A DNA stretch of 13,509 nt from JBIOJB01 sp044450465 (GCA_044450465.1 JBIOJB010000083.1:1-13509), one strand, 5' to 3'; positions 1 to 7,383 are shown, counted from the stretch's first letter. Numbers and translations: made by a program. The notes: generated by a model not told the origin, from the letters alone.

Positions 1-97
1 CCGCGGAACCCCCTCCTCTCATGCACCACGCATGGTGGCGTCGGGAAGAGTGACGCGCCCGGAGCACGGCCGGAGTAAATCCGGCCGATGCACGACG
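1..97 (+). repeat. Structured direct repeat, copy 1 (5' leader of the ABC operon)
   Basis: This stretch recurs at 4886-4982 in the same orientation. By eye the two copies align without gaps at about 82 of 97 positions, and the first 20 bases are identical. It contains an 8-bp perfect hairpin (67-74 with 80-87, loop GTAAA). Flanking GCA/TGC pairs (64-66 with 89-91) extend it past a bulged A88. A further hairpin (24-28 with 33-37, loop CGCA) is perfect here but has one mismatch in copy 2. The window starts inside the element: its first bases match the right arm of the hairpin that precedes copy 2, so a similar hairpin probably lies just upstream. It sits 110 bases before the ABC ATPase and may be its leader RNA. 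No known riboswitch class was recognised. Confidence 0.7.
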
Positions 98-123
98 GGA
101 AAGTCCGGTGAAGTCACCCGCGC

Positions 124-165
124 CTGTGTCATAAATCGCGCTCTTCCGGTGCTCTTCTGACACAG
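124..165. promoter_or_regulatory. Inverted repeat with nested GCTCTTC direct repeats in the ABC leader
   Basis: CTGTGTCA at 124-131 is the exact reverse complement of TGACACAG at 158-165. Between the arms, GCTCTTC occurs twice (140-146 and 151-157), one helical turn (11 bp) apart. The site lies 43 bases upstream of the ATG at 208. It could be an operator (same-face direct repeats suit a response regulator) or a stem in the leader RNA. The CTCTTC repeats could also pair with GAAGAG at 45-50 in the upstream element, giving alternative folds. No clear -35/-10 pair was found nearby. Confidence 0.4.
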
Positions 166-207
166 TCCGGACAAAGTTCGGCAACACGCCCATCCCATGA
201 TGCGGGC

Positions 208-1002
208 ATGTTCCAGCGCACGCAGCATTCAAAAAAGGCAGGCACCGATTTGACCGAGCGCATCATCGACGCAAAGGACGTCTGGAAGCGTTATGAGACC
301 GGGCGCCACAAGGTCGACGCCCTGCGCGGCATCGACCTTGTCGTGCATCGCGGCGAAGTGGTGGCGATCATGGGCCCCAGCGGGTGTGGCAAGACCACGC
401 TCCTGAACTGTCTGAGCGGTCTCGACGTGATCGACGGTGGGACGGTCAAGATCGCCGGCAGGGACCTCAAGGACCTCACCGACAACCAGCGCACCGACTT
501 TCGCGCCCGCGCGATGGGCTTTGTCTTCCAGACCTACAACCTGCTTCCCGTGCTCACGGGCGTGGAAAACGTTGAGCTGCCGATGCTCGTGGCCGGCGTC
601 AGACCGTCCGAGGCGAGAAAGCGTGCCGAAGCCGCGATCGAAATGGTCGGCGTTGGCGCATGGTCGCGCCACCGGCCGGCCGAGATGAGCGGGGGCCAGA
701 GGCAGAGGTTCACCATCGCCCGCGCCCTGGCGACGAAGCCATCCATCGTGTGGGCCGACGAGCCGACGGGAGCCCTCGACAGCGAGACGAGCGCCGGGAT
801 CATGGAGTTGATGGTCGAGCTGAACCAGCAGAATCAGCAGACCTTCGTGTGGGTCACCCACTCGGAGGAGGTCGGGGCCCTGGCGAAGCGGCTGATCCGC
901 ATGCGCGACGGCCGGATCTTCTCCGACTCCCAGGAGCCTGCCGTTCAACTCGACGGCTCCGGCCCCAGCGAGGCGGCGAAGGCCGTATCGAGGATCGATT
1001 GA
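208..1002 (+). CDS. ABC transporter ATP-binding protein, MacB/LolD type
   Basis: This is the cytoplasmic ATPase that powers the FtsX-type permease encoded next. With the ATG at 208 as residue 1, all nucleotide-binding motifs are present: Walker A GPSGCGKTT (56-64), a Q-loop in VFQTYNLLP, the signature MSGGQ (160-164), Walker B with D184/E185 followed by GALD, and the switch histidine H218. The family usually has LSGGQ; Met replaces Leu here. Most family members begin close to the ERIIDAKDVWKRY segment. A TTG at 250 has a purine-rich AAGG-type site 7 bases upstream, whereas the ATG at 208 has no visible ribosome site. The true start may therefore be 250, giving 250 residues. The stop overlaps the permease start by four bases (TTGA), so the two are co-translated. 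The substrate (lipid, lipoprotein, peptide or drug) cannot be told from the ATPase. Confidence 0.95.
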   Translation: MFQRTQHSKKAGTDLTERIIDAKDVWKRYETGRHKVDALRGIDLVVHRGEVVAIMGPSGCGKTTLLNCLSGLDVIDGGTVKIAGRDLKDLTDNQRTDFRARAMGFVFQTYNLLPVLTGVENVELPMLVAGVRPSEARKRAEAAIEMVGVGAWSRHRPAEMSGGQRQRFTIARALATKPSIVWADEPTGALDSETSAGIMELMVELNQQNQQTFVWVTHSEEVGALAKRLIRMRDGRIFSDSQEPAVQLDGSGPSEAAKAVSRID

Positions 1003-4000
1003 GCATCTTCTTCGGCATACCCGCGCTCAACGTGGCCGGCTGGATGGCAGCCGCGGTCGGGGCTGTGCTGGGTGGCCTGATTCTCCTTGCGGCTGTCAAC
1101 CGGGTGCTGCTGAAGATGGCTCTGCGCAACCTCCCGCGGCGGCGAGCGCAAACCGTGCTGATCCTTTTCGGGCTGATGCTCGCAACGCTGATCATCACCG
1201 CATCCCTGTCCGTCGGCGACACGCTCAACTACTCGCTGCAGGACATCCAGCTCCGGCAGATCGGCGGCATCGACGAGGCCTTCACCCTCCACCCAGCGAC
1301 CCAATTTGTGCAAGGCGCGTCGACCTCCGACACCGAGTTCTTCACCGAGGCGCAGGCCGCGGACATCATCGCCCGCAGCAAGGCCGATCCGAACATCGCA
1401 GGGGCGATTGGGGTGATCGCCGCGTCCGGATCGATGATCGACTCGACCACGAGCCAATCGTCGTCCGAGAACGTCGCCGTGTTCGGCGTACCCGCGAGCT
1501 TCGGCAGCATCTGGGGTCAGCTGCACAGCAGATCGGGCTCCAACCTGGACGTGGGGAAGCTGGCGCCGAACGAGGTGTTCATCGGCAACTCGCTGGGCGA
1601 CAAGCTGAATGCGCAGCCCGGCGACAACCTGCAGCTCTACGTCGACGGGCACCTGACTCAGGTCGTGATCCGCGGCGTGCTCGACACGGAGATCAACCCC
1701 AGCATCGCCAACCATGGGCCCATCGTCAACTCGGTCCTGATGCCGCTCGGCACCTTGCGCGTTGTGATGCAGCGGGCCAGCGGCTACAACCTCGTCTTCG
1801 TCCACAACCGCGGAACCGGCGGCTTCGACGACCTCGGAAGTGGAGGCGCAACCGGCGCCGAGATCACCAAGCACTTCCGGGTGGCGTTCACCGATCCGCA
1901 GGCCGCGGCCGACCTGTGGGCCTACCTGAACACGCCGGCGATCAAAGCCCAGATCAAGAAGACCCACGACCAGGCGTCGTTCCTCGACCCCGGCCAGGAC
2001 CTCAGCCGGCGGCTCCTCGTGGAGCTGAACCAGCCCGCCGTCACGGCCGAGTTCAAAGCGCTCGCCGGCGACAGGTTCGTCGACCGGATCATGAGCGACG
2101 CCGCGGCCGCCGCGGCGGCGCCTACCGGAGGACAGGCCGCCGCCCAGGCGGCCCAGGAGCAGGTGTTCCAGCTGGTCGGCGCGCTTCAGGTCGACAGCGC
2201 CGCAGCTGCGGACATGAAGACCTTCCTCGCCCAACCGAGCATTCGGATACCTCTCCTCGCTGCCGTGGCCGCACTCCCCTCGGGCAGCGCGGAGCAGAGC
2301 TCCGTGACCGACCTCTATGCAGAGATCGATCAGCCCGGTTTGACCGCGAAGTTCAAGAGCACCATCGGAAACAGCGGATTTCAGACCGCCATCTCCCCGG
2401 TGATCGCGGCCATCGCTCCAGACCAGCGGGCGACGTTCACGGACATCACCAATCGCCTCGACCTGTACACCTACTCCGCTTACAAGGCTGACGCGGTGAC
2501 CTTCGCTCAGACGGGCGGTGTGTTCATCACGGCCGCCCTTTTAGGAGTCAGCTTCTTCTCCATTGCTGTCGGCATCCTTCTGATCTTCCTGATCTTCGTG
2601 ATGCTCGCCGCAGAACGCCGGGCTGAGATGGGCATGAGCAGGGCCGTTGGCCTCAAGCGCCGCCACCTCACGCAGATGTTCCTTTTCGAGGGCACGACAT
2701 ACACGCTCGCGTCAAGCATCGTCGGCGCCGCCCTCGGCGTGGGGGTTGCGGCCCTCATGATCCGCGTGCTCTCGAGCGTGTTCAGCGGCTTCTACCAAGG
2801 CATCACGTTGACCTTTCACGTCGAATGGACGAGCGCCGTCATCTCGATGTGCCTTGGAATCCTCCTGACGTTCATCGTCGTCGCCTACTCCGCCTACAAG
2901 GTGAGCCATCTCAACATCGTGGCCGCGATACGTGACCTCGACGAGAGCGAGCACCGCGACGCGGGAATGCTGAGGCTCTTCACCGCCCCGTTTGGCGTGA
3001 TGTGGCTGGCCTTGAAGCAGCTGAGGCACGGTCATCCGCTCGTCTTCCTCGGCCGTATCACCATGGGCACGGTCGCCGCCATCCGCACCTTCTGGTGGGC
3101 CCTGTTCCGCCGTGGTCCGCTGACCATCCTGCTGGGCGCCGGCCTGGTCGCCCTCACTCTCGGAGACAATGCCCCGCTCGCGCACACCGAGATCGCTTAC
3201 GCGGCCGGAATCTCGCTCGTCATCATCGGAACGGGACTTCTGGTCAGGTGGATCCTGACCACGGCGCACGTCCGCCAGCACGTCGCTGCTCGCATCGGAT
3301 TCACGGCCGCCGCGCTCGGACTTCTCCTGTACTGGGGCCGGCCGTTCGGCCGCGTCGAGACTCTGCTCCATCTGGAGGTCCAGCTGCAGACCAAGCAGCT
3401 GCTCGGCGGTCCCGAGGTGTTCGTGCTCTCGGCTCTGATGACGCTACTTGGCGCGATCTGGCTGGTGATGTACAACAGCGACCTGTTGATCCGGAGCGTG
3501 ATGTTCTTCATCGGGCGGATCGGCGGGCTGGCGGCGGTGACGCGCACCAGCATGGCTTATCCGATGGCAACCAAGTTCCGCACGGGAATGGCGGTAGCAA
3601 TGTTCGCGATCGTCACGTTCATCATCGTGTACACCTCGGTGTTTAAGGACGTGCTGGTCCAGAACTTCGCACAGGTCGACCAGGTCTCCGGTGGCTGGCA
3701 GATCGTGGCCGGCACGCCTGACAACAACTTCAACCAGACTGACCAGACGAGATTCCCAGCCGACGTCGCGTCGCTCGTTGCCTCCAACCCCGCGGTGGCC
3801 GCGGAGCTCAAGGGCATCGGTTGGGAGAACCAGACGCTCGGCGTGCAGATGAGACAGGTCAATGCGGACGGTTCGCTGGGCAAGGTTCCTGGGGACAGCG
3901 GTTACGCCGTACGCGTGGTCGACAACGGATATCTGAGCGCGAGCGGGTACGCCCTCCAGCTGCGGGCGAGCAGGTACCCTTCCGACCGCTCTGTATGGAA

Positions 4001-4856
4001 CGCCGTTCGCGACCACAGCGGGTACGCGATCATCAACGCGTCCAGCCTGGATTCTCAGAACGGCAATGCGGCGAACATCCAGGGCATCAAGCCCACTGAT
4101 TCGACCTTCAAGCCGTTCCAGGTACAGGTCACGCCGTTTGCCGACAAGACAGCCACCGGCCCGGCGTGGACGCTTACGGTGGTCGGCTTCATGAAGTCGA
4201 ACGCTCAGTGGGGTGGCCTCTATGTCTCGACCCAGACCGCGCTGGCGAGCGGGTTGTACGTCACCCCGACCACAGAGATTCCTCCCGCCCTGCCTGCAGC
4301 CGGCCAGCCCCTGGTGCCGACCGGCTACTACTTTTCCATCAAGCCCGGGGTCGACGTGAACAAGGCGCGACTCGACCTTGGCCGGATGCTCGTCCAGGAC
4401 CAGCTCGAGCCGGTGATAGTCGCCGACCAGCTTGGACAGCAGCTCAGTGGAACGCTGACGCTGCTCAACCTGGTCACCGGGTTCCTTGCGCTCGGACTGA
4501 TTGTCGGAATCGCCGGGCTCGGCGTGATCAGCACGCGCGCGGTGGTGGAGCGCTGGCAGCAGATCGGCATGCTTCGGGCGCTCGGCTACAGGCGCTCGCT
4601 GGTCCAGCGGTCGTTCCTCATGGAATCGAGCCTGATCGCGATCCTCGGATTGATCATCGGCGCCATCGTCGGCGTGTGGCAGTCGTATCGGTTCTTCGTC
4701 GTGGACAAGACCTTCGGCACGGTGGACTTCCACGTCCCGGCCGTCGAGATAGCTCTGATCCTGGGCGGTGCTTACGTAGCGACGCTCATCACGACCTACC
4801 TGCCCGCTCGAGCCGCCTCACGCGTTGCCCCCGCCGAGGCTCTGCGTTATGAGTAA
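999..4856 (+). CDS. Large FtsX/MacB-type ABC transporter permease
   Basis: This membrane subunit partners the preceding ATPase. The TTG at 999 overlaps the ATPase stop (TTGA) and has GAGG five bases upstream. The open frame runs further 5' but that part is a shadow of the ATPase. The product is about 1285 residues. Predicted membrane segments lie near 12-33, 50-70, 508-535, 568-592 and 611-633 (first FtsX module, ending VAAIRDL). A middle block follows at about 708-722, 732-754, 766-780, 809-825 and 863-882. The second FtsX module has segments near 1155-1180, 1210-1230 and 1249-1268, with MLRALGYRR between them and the typical PARAASRVAPAEALRYE ending. Two large extracytoplasmic domains lie at about 71-507 and 883-1154. 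The first holds a degenerate 33-residue repeat with prolines at 313, 346, 413 and 446. This is far larger than MacB (about 650 residues) because two FtsX modules and extra helices share one chain. Related giant permeases usually move lipids, lipoproteins or antimicrobial peptides; the substrate here is unknown. Confidence 0.93.
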   Translation: MSIFFGIPALNVAGWMAAAVGAVLGGLILLAAVNRVLLKMALRNLPRRRAQTVLILFGLMLATLIITASLSVGDTLNYSLQDIQLRQIGGIDEAFTLHPATQFVQGASTSDTEFFTEAQAADIIARSKADPNIAGAIGVIAASGSMIDSTTSQSSSENVAVFGVPASFGSIWGQLHSRSGSNLDVGKLAPNEVFIGNSLGDKLNAQPGDNLQLYVDGHLTQVVIRGVLDTEINPSIANHGPIVNSVLMPLGTLRVVMQRASGYNLVFVHNRGTGGFDDLGSGGATGAEITKHFRVAFTDPQAAADLWAYLNTPAIKAQIKKTHDQASFLDPGQDLSRRLLVELNQPAVTAEFKALAGDRFVDRIMSDAAAAAAAPTGGQAAAQAAQEQVFQLVGALQVDSAAAADMKTFLAQPSIRIPLLAAVAALPSGSAEQSSVTDLYAEIDQPGLTAKFKSTIGNSGFQTAISPVIAAIAPDQRATFTDITNRLDLYTYSAYKADAVTFAQTGGVFITAALLGVSFFSIAVGILLIFLIFVMLAAERRAEMGMSRAVGLKRRHLTQMFLFEGTTYTLASSIVGAALGVGVAALMIRVLSSVFSGFYQGITLTFHVEWTSAVISMCLGILLTFIVVAYSAYKVSHLNIVAAIRDLDESEHRDAGMLRLFTAPFGVMWLALKQLRHGHPLVFLGRITMGTVAAIRTFWWALFRRGPLTILLGAGLVALTLGDNAPLAHTEIAYAAGISLVIIGTGLLVRWILTTAHVRQHVAARIGFTAAALGLLLYWGRPFGRVETLLHLEVQLQTKQLLGGPEVFVLSALMTLLGAIWLVMYNSDLLIRSVMFFIGRIGGLAAVTRTSMAYPMATKFRTGMAVAMFAIVTFIIVYTSVFKDVLVQNFAQVDQVSGGWQIVAGTPDNNFNQTDQTRFPADVASLVASNPAVAAELKGIGWENQTLGVQMRQVNADGSLGKVPGDSGYAVRVVDNGYLSASGYALQLRASRYPSDRSVWNAVRDHSGYAIINASSLDSQNGNAANIQGIKPTDSTFKPFQVQVTPFADKTATGPAWTLTVVGFMKSNAQWGGLYVSTQTALASGLYVTPTTEIPPALPAAGQPLVPTGYYFSIKPGVDVNKARLDLGRMLVQDQLEPVIVADQLGQQLSGTLTLLNLVTGFLALGLIVGIAGLGVISTRAVVERWQQIGMLRALGYRRSLVQRSFLMESSLIAILGLIIGAIVGVWQSYRFFVVDKTFGTVDFHVPAVEIALILGGAYVATLITTYLPARAASRVAPAEALRYE

Positions 4857-4859
4857 TGG

Positions 4860-4890
4860 CGCGGGTGAGGACAGAATGTCCTCCCCCGCG
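4860..4890 (+). terminator. Hairpin after the ABC permease, probable terminator
   Basis: A near-perfect hairpin starts three bases after the permease stop. CGCGGG (4860-4865) pairs with CCCGCG (4885-4890), and GAGGACA (4867-4873) pairs with TGTCCTC (4877-4883). There is one T-C mismatch and a GAA loop. It is strong enough to stop or stabilise a transcript, but no T-run follows, so a canonical intrinsic terminator is not proven. Its right arm overlaps the start of structured repeat copy 2 (4886). Confidence 0.6.
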
Positions 4891-4982
4891 GAACCCCCTC
4901 CTCTCCTGCACGACGCCTGGTGGGTTTTTGAAGAGTGGCGTGCCCGGAGCGCGGCCGCAGTGAATGCGGCCGATGCACCACG
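4886..4982 (+). repeat. Structured direct repeat, copy 2 (3' side of the ABC operon)
   Basis: This is the second copy of the element at 1-97. The hairpin is kept (4952-4959 with 4965-4972, loop GTGAA), although one pair is swapped: G73-C81 in copy 1 is C4958-G4966 here. The outer A66-T89 pair becomes G4951-T4974, which still pairs as G-U in a + strand RNA but would be C-A on the - strand. Similarity fades after about 4982, with only GGGAA and CCGGT shared beyond. No + strand gene follows within 2.8 kb, and the next gene (ending at 5027) converges on it. The copy may be an independent small RNA, a 3' element, or a remnant of a duplicated operon leader. Confidence 0.7.
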
Positions 4983-5026
4983 CGGGAACCGGTTCTAACC
5001 AGGCCAGTGGCGCGCGATGCGTCGAT

Positions 5027-5719
5027 CTATATATGGCGCGGGTGGCCGGCGACCAACCCACGATTGGGTGTCGACAGGGGGCCGGCAGACGCGGTCATGG
5101 GTTCGTCGGTCTCCAGCAGCAGGCCCGCCGACACCAGTCCGCGCAGCCACAGCATCCCGCCGGACCCGAAGGCAAGCAGAGGGCCGATGTCACCCGTGGC
5201 GAGCAGGTGGTGGACCGGCTCAGGCACCTCGCCAAGGGCCGCGTGGCGGAGCATGGTCGCGCTCGCGGGATTCACCTGGCCCCAGGCCCGTCCCGCAATC
5301 TGAAGCGCGCGGTTGCGACGGTGGTGCAGCAGCACGAGGCCGGCGACATACCCGGCGATGAGCTCGTCCGTCGCAGGAGTCGACTTCGCGATCCAGGTGA
5401 GGTCGCTCGCGAGAGGCTGCGGCCCGGCCGGCTGGCGGTGGACGCCGATCAGGCGAGGAACCGGGTCCCACGGCGGGCCGGGCTCGATCTCAAGCTCACC
5501 GATGAGGAGGCGCCCTCCACCGATCGCCACCTTTAGGTCCGGGCCGGCCGACACCGCGCATTCCACTCCGTTTGGCATGCGGGGCTTGCGCGGCGTGGTC
5601 AGGCAGACGACGTAGTCGCCGAACTTCAGGTCGTGAACGCTGAGTACGGACCCGCGCCTGGTGGCTCCGAAAAGCAGCCCACCCAACAGCTCACTCGAGG
5701 AGTGGGACTCGGCGATCAC
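5027..5719 (-). CDS. DUF2877 (AllH-like) family protein, divergent
   Basis: This 230-residue protein resembles the DUF2877 family. It has an N-terminal LKFGDYVVCLTT segment followed by PNGVECAV (49-56). A TPATDELIAGY stretch (114-124) sits where the family has TPSGDDFLAG. The C-terminal pattern is S..ML..AALGEVPEPVHHLL (153-173), then a glycine-rich GSGGMLWLRG. Some DUF2877 proteins are AllH, a subunit of oxamate carbamoyltransferase in allantoin breakdown, but no fdrA-like or other allantoin gene is nearby and the GDD residues are altered. That function should therefore not be assumed. The GTG start at 5719 overlaps the stop of the upstream stress-protein gene as GTGA, so translation is probably coupled. 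No signal peptide or membrane segment is evident. Confidence 0.75.
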   Translation of the reverse strand: MIAESHSSSELLGGLLFGATRRGSVLSVHDLKFGDYVVCLTTPRKPRMPNGVECAVSAGPDLKVAIGGGRLLIGELEIEPGPPWDPVPRLIGVHRQPAGPQPLASDLTWIAKSTPATDELIAGYVAGLVLLHHRRNRALQIAGRAWGQVNPASATMLRHAALGEVPEPVHHLLATGDIGPLLAFGSGGMLWLRGLVSAGLLLETDEPMTASAGPLSTPNRGLVAGHPRHI

Positions 5720-6174
5720 TGCCTTGACGCTTCCGGCTCGATGAGCAGCAGCGGCCTGGCCGAGTGAACTGCCAGCTCGTGGCTCACGCTCCCGAGCACC
5801 AGCTCGGCCACGCCGCCGCGACCACGCCGGCCAACGATGATGATGTCGGCGTTCTCCTCGTCAGCGACCTCGGCGATGACAGACGCCGGCCGCCCATCCC
5901 GCATGACGGTTCGATATCGCAAGCCCGACGCTCGCAACCGCTTGCACCAGCGGTTCTCGAACTCCGCCTTCATCTCCTTGCGCCACTCTTCGTCGAACTG
6001 GATGGGCACCCCATACGGTTCGGGGAAATAGACGGGCACGTGCACCGCAAAGACCGCCGTGATCTGCGATCCCATGCCCCTGGCCATGCGGATCGCCCAT
6101 TTCAGAGCATCGTCCGAGTGCTCCGAGCCGTCCACTCCGACCACGATTCGCTTGATTCCGGACCGTCCGGCCAT
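5716..6174 (-). CDS. Universal stress protein (UspA family), ATP-binding type
   Basis: This is a single-domain cytoplasmic Usp of 152 residues, the usual family size. It opens with IKRIVVGVDGSEHSDDAL, including D15 of the first strand. It carries the full ATP-binding motif G-2x-G-9x-G-S (G115, G118, G128, S129), so it belongs to the nucleotide-binding class rather than the UspA type that does not bind ATP. The ATG at 6174 is preceded by AAGAGG at a normal distance. The 144-base upstream gap holds a 14-bp palindrome (6257-6270) that could control it. Its stop overlaps the start of the DUF2877-like gene by four bases. Such proteins act in stress survival, often as adenine-nucleotide sensors; the partner here may be the DUF2877-like product. 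Confidence 0.95.
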   Translation of the reverse strand: MAGRSGIKRIVVGVDGSEHSDDALKWAIRMARGMGSQITAVFAVHVPVYFPEPYGVPIQFDEEWRKEMKAEFENRWCKRLRASGLRYRTVMRDGRPASVIAEVADEENADIIIVGRRGRGGVAELVLGSVSHELAVHSARPLLLIEPEASRQ

Positions 6175-6256
6175 GTCAGCCTCTTTGTCCAGTCATGCAA
6201 CCATCTTTCGCCGCGGCGACCCGGTCGCAACAGGGCCGAATTGCCTCAGGTCGATA

Positions 6257-6270
6257 GGGTCGATCGACCC
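6257..6270. promoter_or_regulatory. 14-bp perfect palindrome upstream of the stress-protein gene
   Basis: GGGTCGATCGACCC is a perfect palindrome. It lies 83 bases upstream of the universal stress protein ATG and 49 bases downstream of the patatin stop (both genes on the - strand). A second, offset inverted pair, GGTCGAT (6249-6255) and ATCGACC (6263-6269), overlaps it. The position fits an operator for the stress-protein/DUF2877 pair. No sigma-factor promoter is clear next to it. Confidence 0.35.
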
Positions 6271-6318
6271 GCCGCCCCTTCGGCCGGAGCCTACGGGCCA
6301 GGTCGCGCTTGGCCCGAA

Positions 6319-7383
6319 TCAGGCAGGCCGCGGTACGGGAGGAAAGAGCCCTCTGGGCCACGTCGCGGAGCTGCCGGCGGGCCGCTTCACCCTCGCATCC
6401 GCGCCACGCGGTAGCCGTTCCAGCACCCGGCCCAATCCTGTCCGGTTGAGCGTGTCCGAGGTCGTCCTCACGGACGTGCTGGCCACGCGATCGAGGCCCT
6501 TGCGACTCATGTAGTTGAATCCCATCACGCGGAGGTCGTCGGCGCGCGGCTCAATCAGGACCACCCGCTTGCCCGCGCGTTCAAGCGCCGCCACTTCTCG
6601 ATCCAGGATGCGGCGATTGTCGCCCCGCACCAACGCGGCCACGGGTCCCGTTGGGGCGAGCAGCGTCCCGCGATGACGGGAGGACATGGGGTTGAGGCAC
6701 ACGACCAGCTCAGCGTCCGATTCGCGGATCAAATCGAGGTTTGCCGGCGAGAACATCCCGCCGTCGATGTAGCGCCGCCCTTCGATGGTGACCGGGTGAT
6801 AGAAGCCCGGGATCGCGCAGGAGGCTGCGACGGCGTCGCAAAGATCGACTCGCGGCGCTCTGCCCCGAGTGAAGATCACGCGGTCGCCTGTCGTGTAGTC
6901 GATGGCCGTGATCCAGAGGTGCGGGTGGGGCGGCCAGCCCGAAGGCACCACGCGCCGCACCAGCGCTTTCAAAGGCTCCGTAGAGATGACACCGTGCGGC
7001 ATCCAGGCGATGATGCCCGCGGGCCCGTACTTCCACGGTTCTCTGAGGCTGCGGAGGGCGAGCTGCGGCGAGCCCAGGAGAGGGCGCGGAAAGTGCCAGT
7101 GGATCCGCAGCTTCCCGCCGAAGCGGTCGGCCGTGTCGCCCCCCTGCTCGGTCAGCCCCTCAATCACCTCGCCGGAGCCGTACGCCATCAAAAGCCAGGG
7201 CGGCACCGCCGCCGTCAGAAGCGCGCCGATCATCGACCCGGCGGAGGTGCCCAGCACGTAGTCGGCGGAGCCCGGGTCCCAGCCGGTCTGCTGCGCGATC
7301 GCCTGGAGGGCTCCGATCATCCATGCCCCTCCGACCAGGCCGCCGCCGGATAAAACGAGCGCGGACTTTGGCGATCTAGCCAT
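6319..7383 (-). CDS. Patatin-like phospholipase / lipid acyl hydrolase
   Basis: This 354-residue patatin-fold serine hydrolase uses a Ser-Asp dyad to cleave acyl esters of lipids. The glycine-rich oxyanion loop SGGGLVGGAWMIG is at 12-24. The nucleophile elbow GTSAG has S47, and the catalytic aspartate of the DGG motif is D207 (YIDGGM). No signal peptide or membrane helix is evident, so it is probably cytoplasmic or loosely membrane-associated. The ATG at 7383 has a GCGAGG-like ribosome site upstream. It lies 24 bases after the ACT-domain gene on the same strand, suggesting one transcript. The natural lipid cannot be deduced. The arginine- and proline-rich last ~30 residues may be a disordered tail. 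Confidence 0.93.
   Translation of the reverse strand: MARSPKSALVLSGGGLVGGAWMIGALQAIAQQTGWDPGSADYVLGTSAGSMIGALLTAAVPPWLLMAYGSGEVIEGLTEQGGDTADRFGGKLRIHWHFPRPLLGSPQLALRSLREPWKYGPAGIIAWMPHGVISTEPLKALVRRVVPSGWPPHPHLWITAIDYTTGDRVIFTRGRAPRVDLCDAVAASCAIPGFYHPVTIEGRRYIDGGMFSPANLDLIRESDAELVVCLNPMSSRHRGTLLAPTGPVAALVRGDNRRILDREVAALERAGKRVVLIEPRADDLRVMGFNYMSRKGLDRVASTSVRTTSDTLNRTGLGRVLERLPRGADARVKRPAGSSATWPRGLFPPVPRPA

Noticed and set aside
91..165. Cobalamin riboswitch in the ABC leader
   Set aside because: GGGAA and CCGGTGA resemble part of the core, but I do not see the B12 box or the full conserved junction, and repeat copy 2 lacks most of it.
19..228. Small - strand frame across the leader repeat
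   Set aside because: It covers the structured repeat and the inverted repeat, has no ribosome site I trust, and the repeat shows RNA-type rather than codon-type conservation.
660..998. 5' extension of the permease frame back to 660
   Set aside because: It runs antiphase through the ATPase gene, whose motifs are clearly coding. The TTG at 999 overlaps the ATPase stop, has GAGG upstream and begins a normal membrane N-terminus.
945..2234. 429-codon frame on the - strand inside the permease
   Set aside because: It is a GC-rich shadow frame opposite a gene with clear FtsX features. The product has no recognisable domain.
3444..4733. 429-codon frame on the - strand inside the permease 3' half
   Set aside because: It is a shadow of the second FtsX module. 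The composition is Arg/His/Asp-rich with no fold signature; the equal length to the other frame is coincidence.
1..4982. Composite transposon or mobile element bounded by the direct repeats
   Set aside because: There is no transposase or integrase, and no target-site duplication or terminal inverted repeat is seen. The repeats diverge by about 15% with structure-preserving changes.
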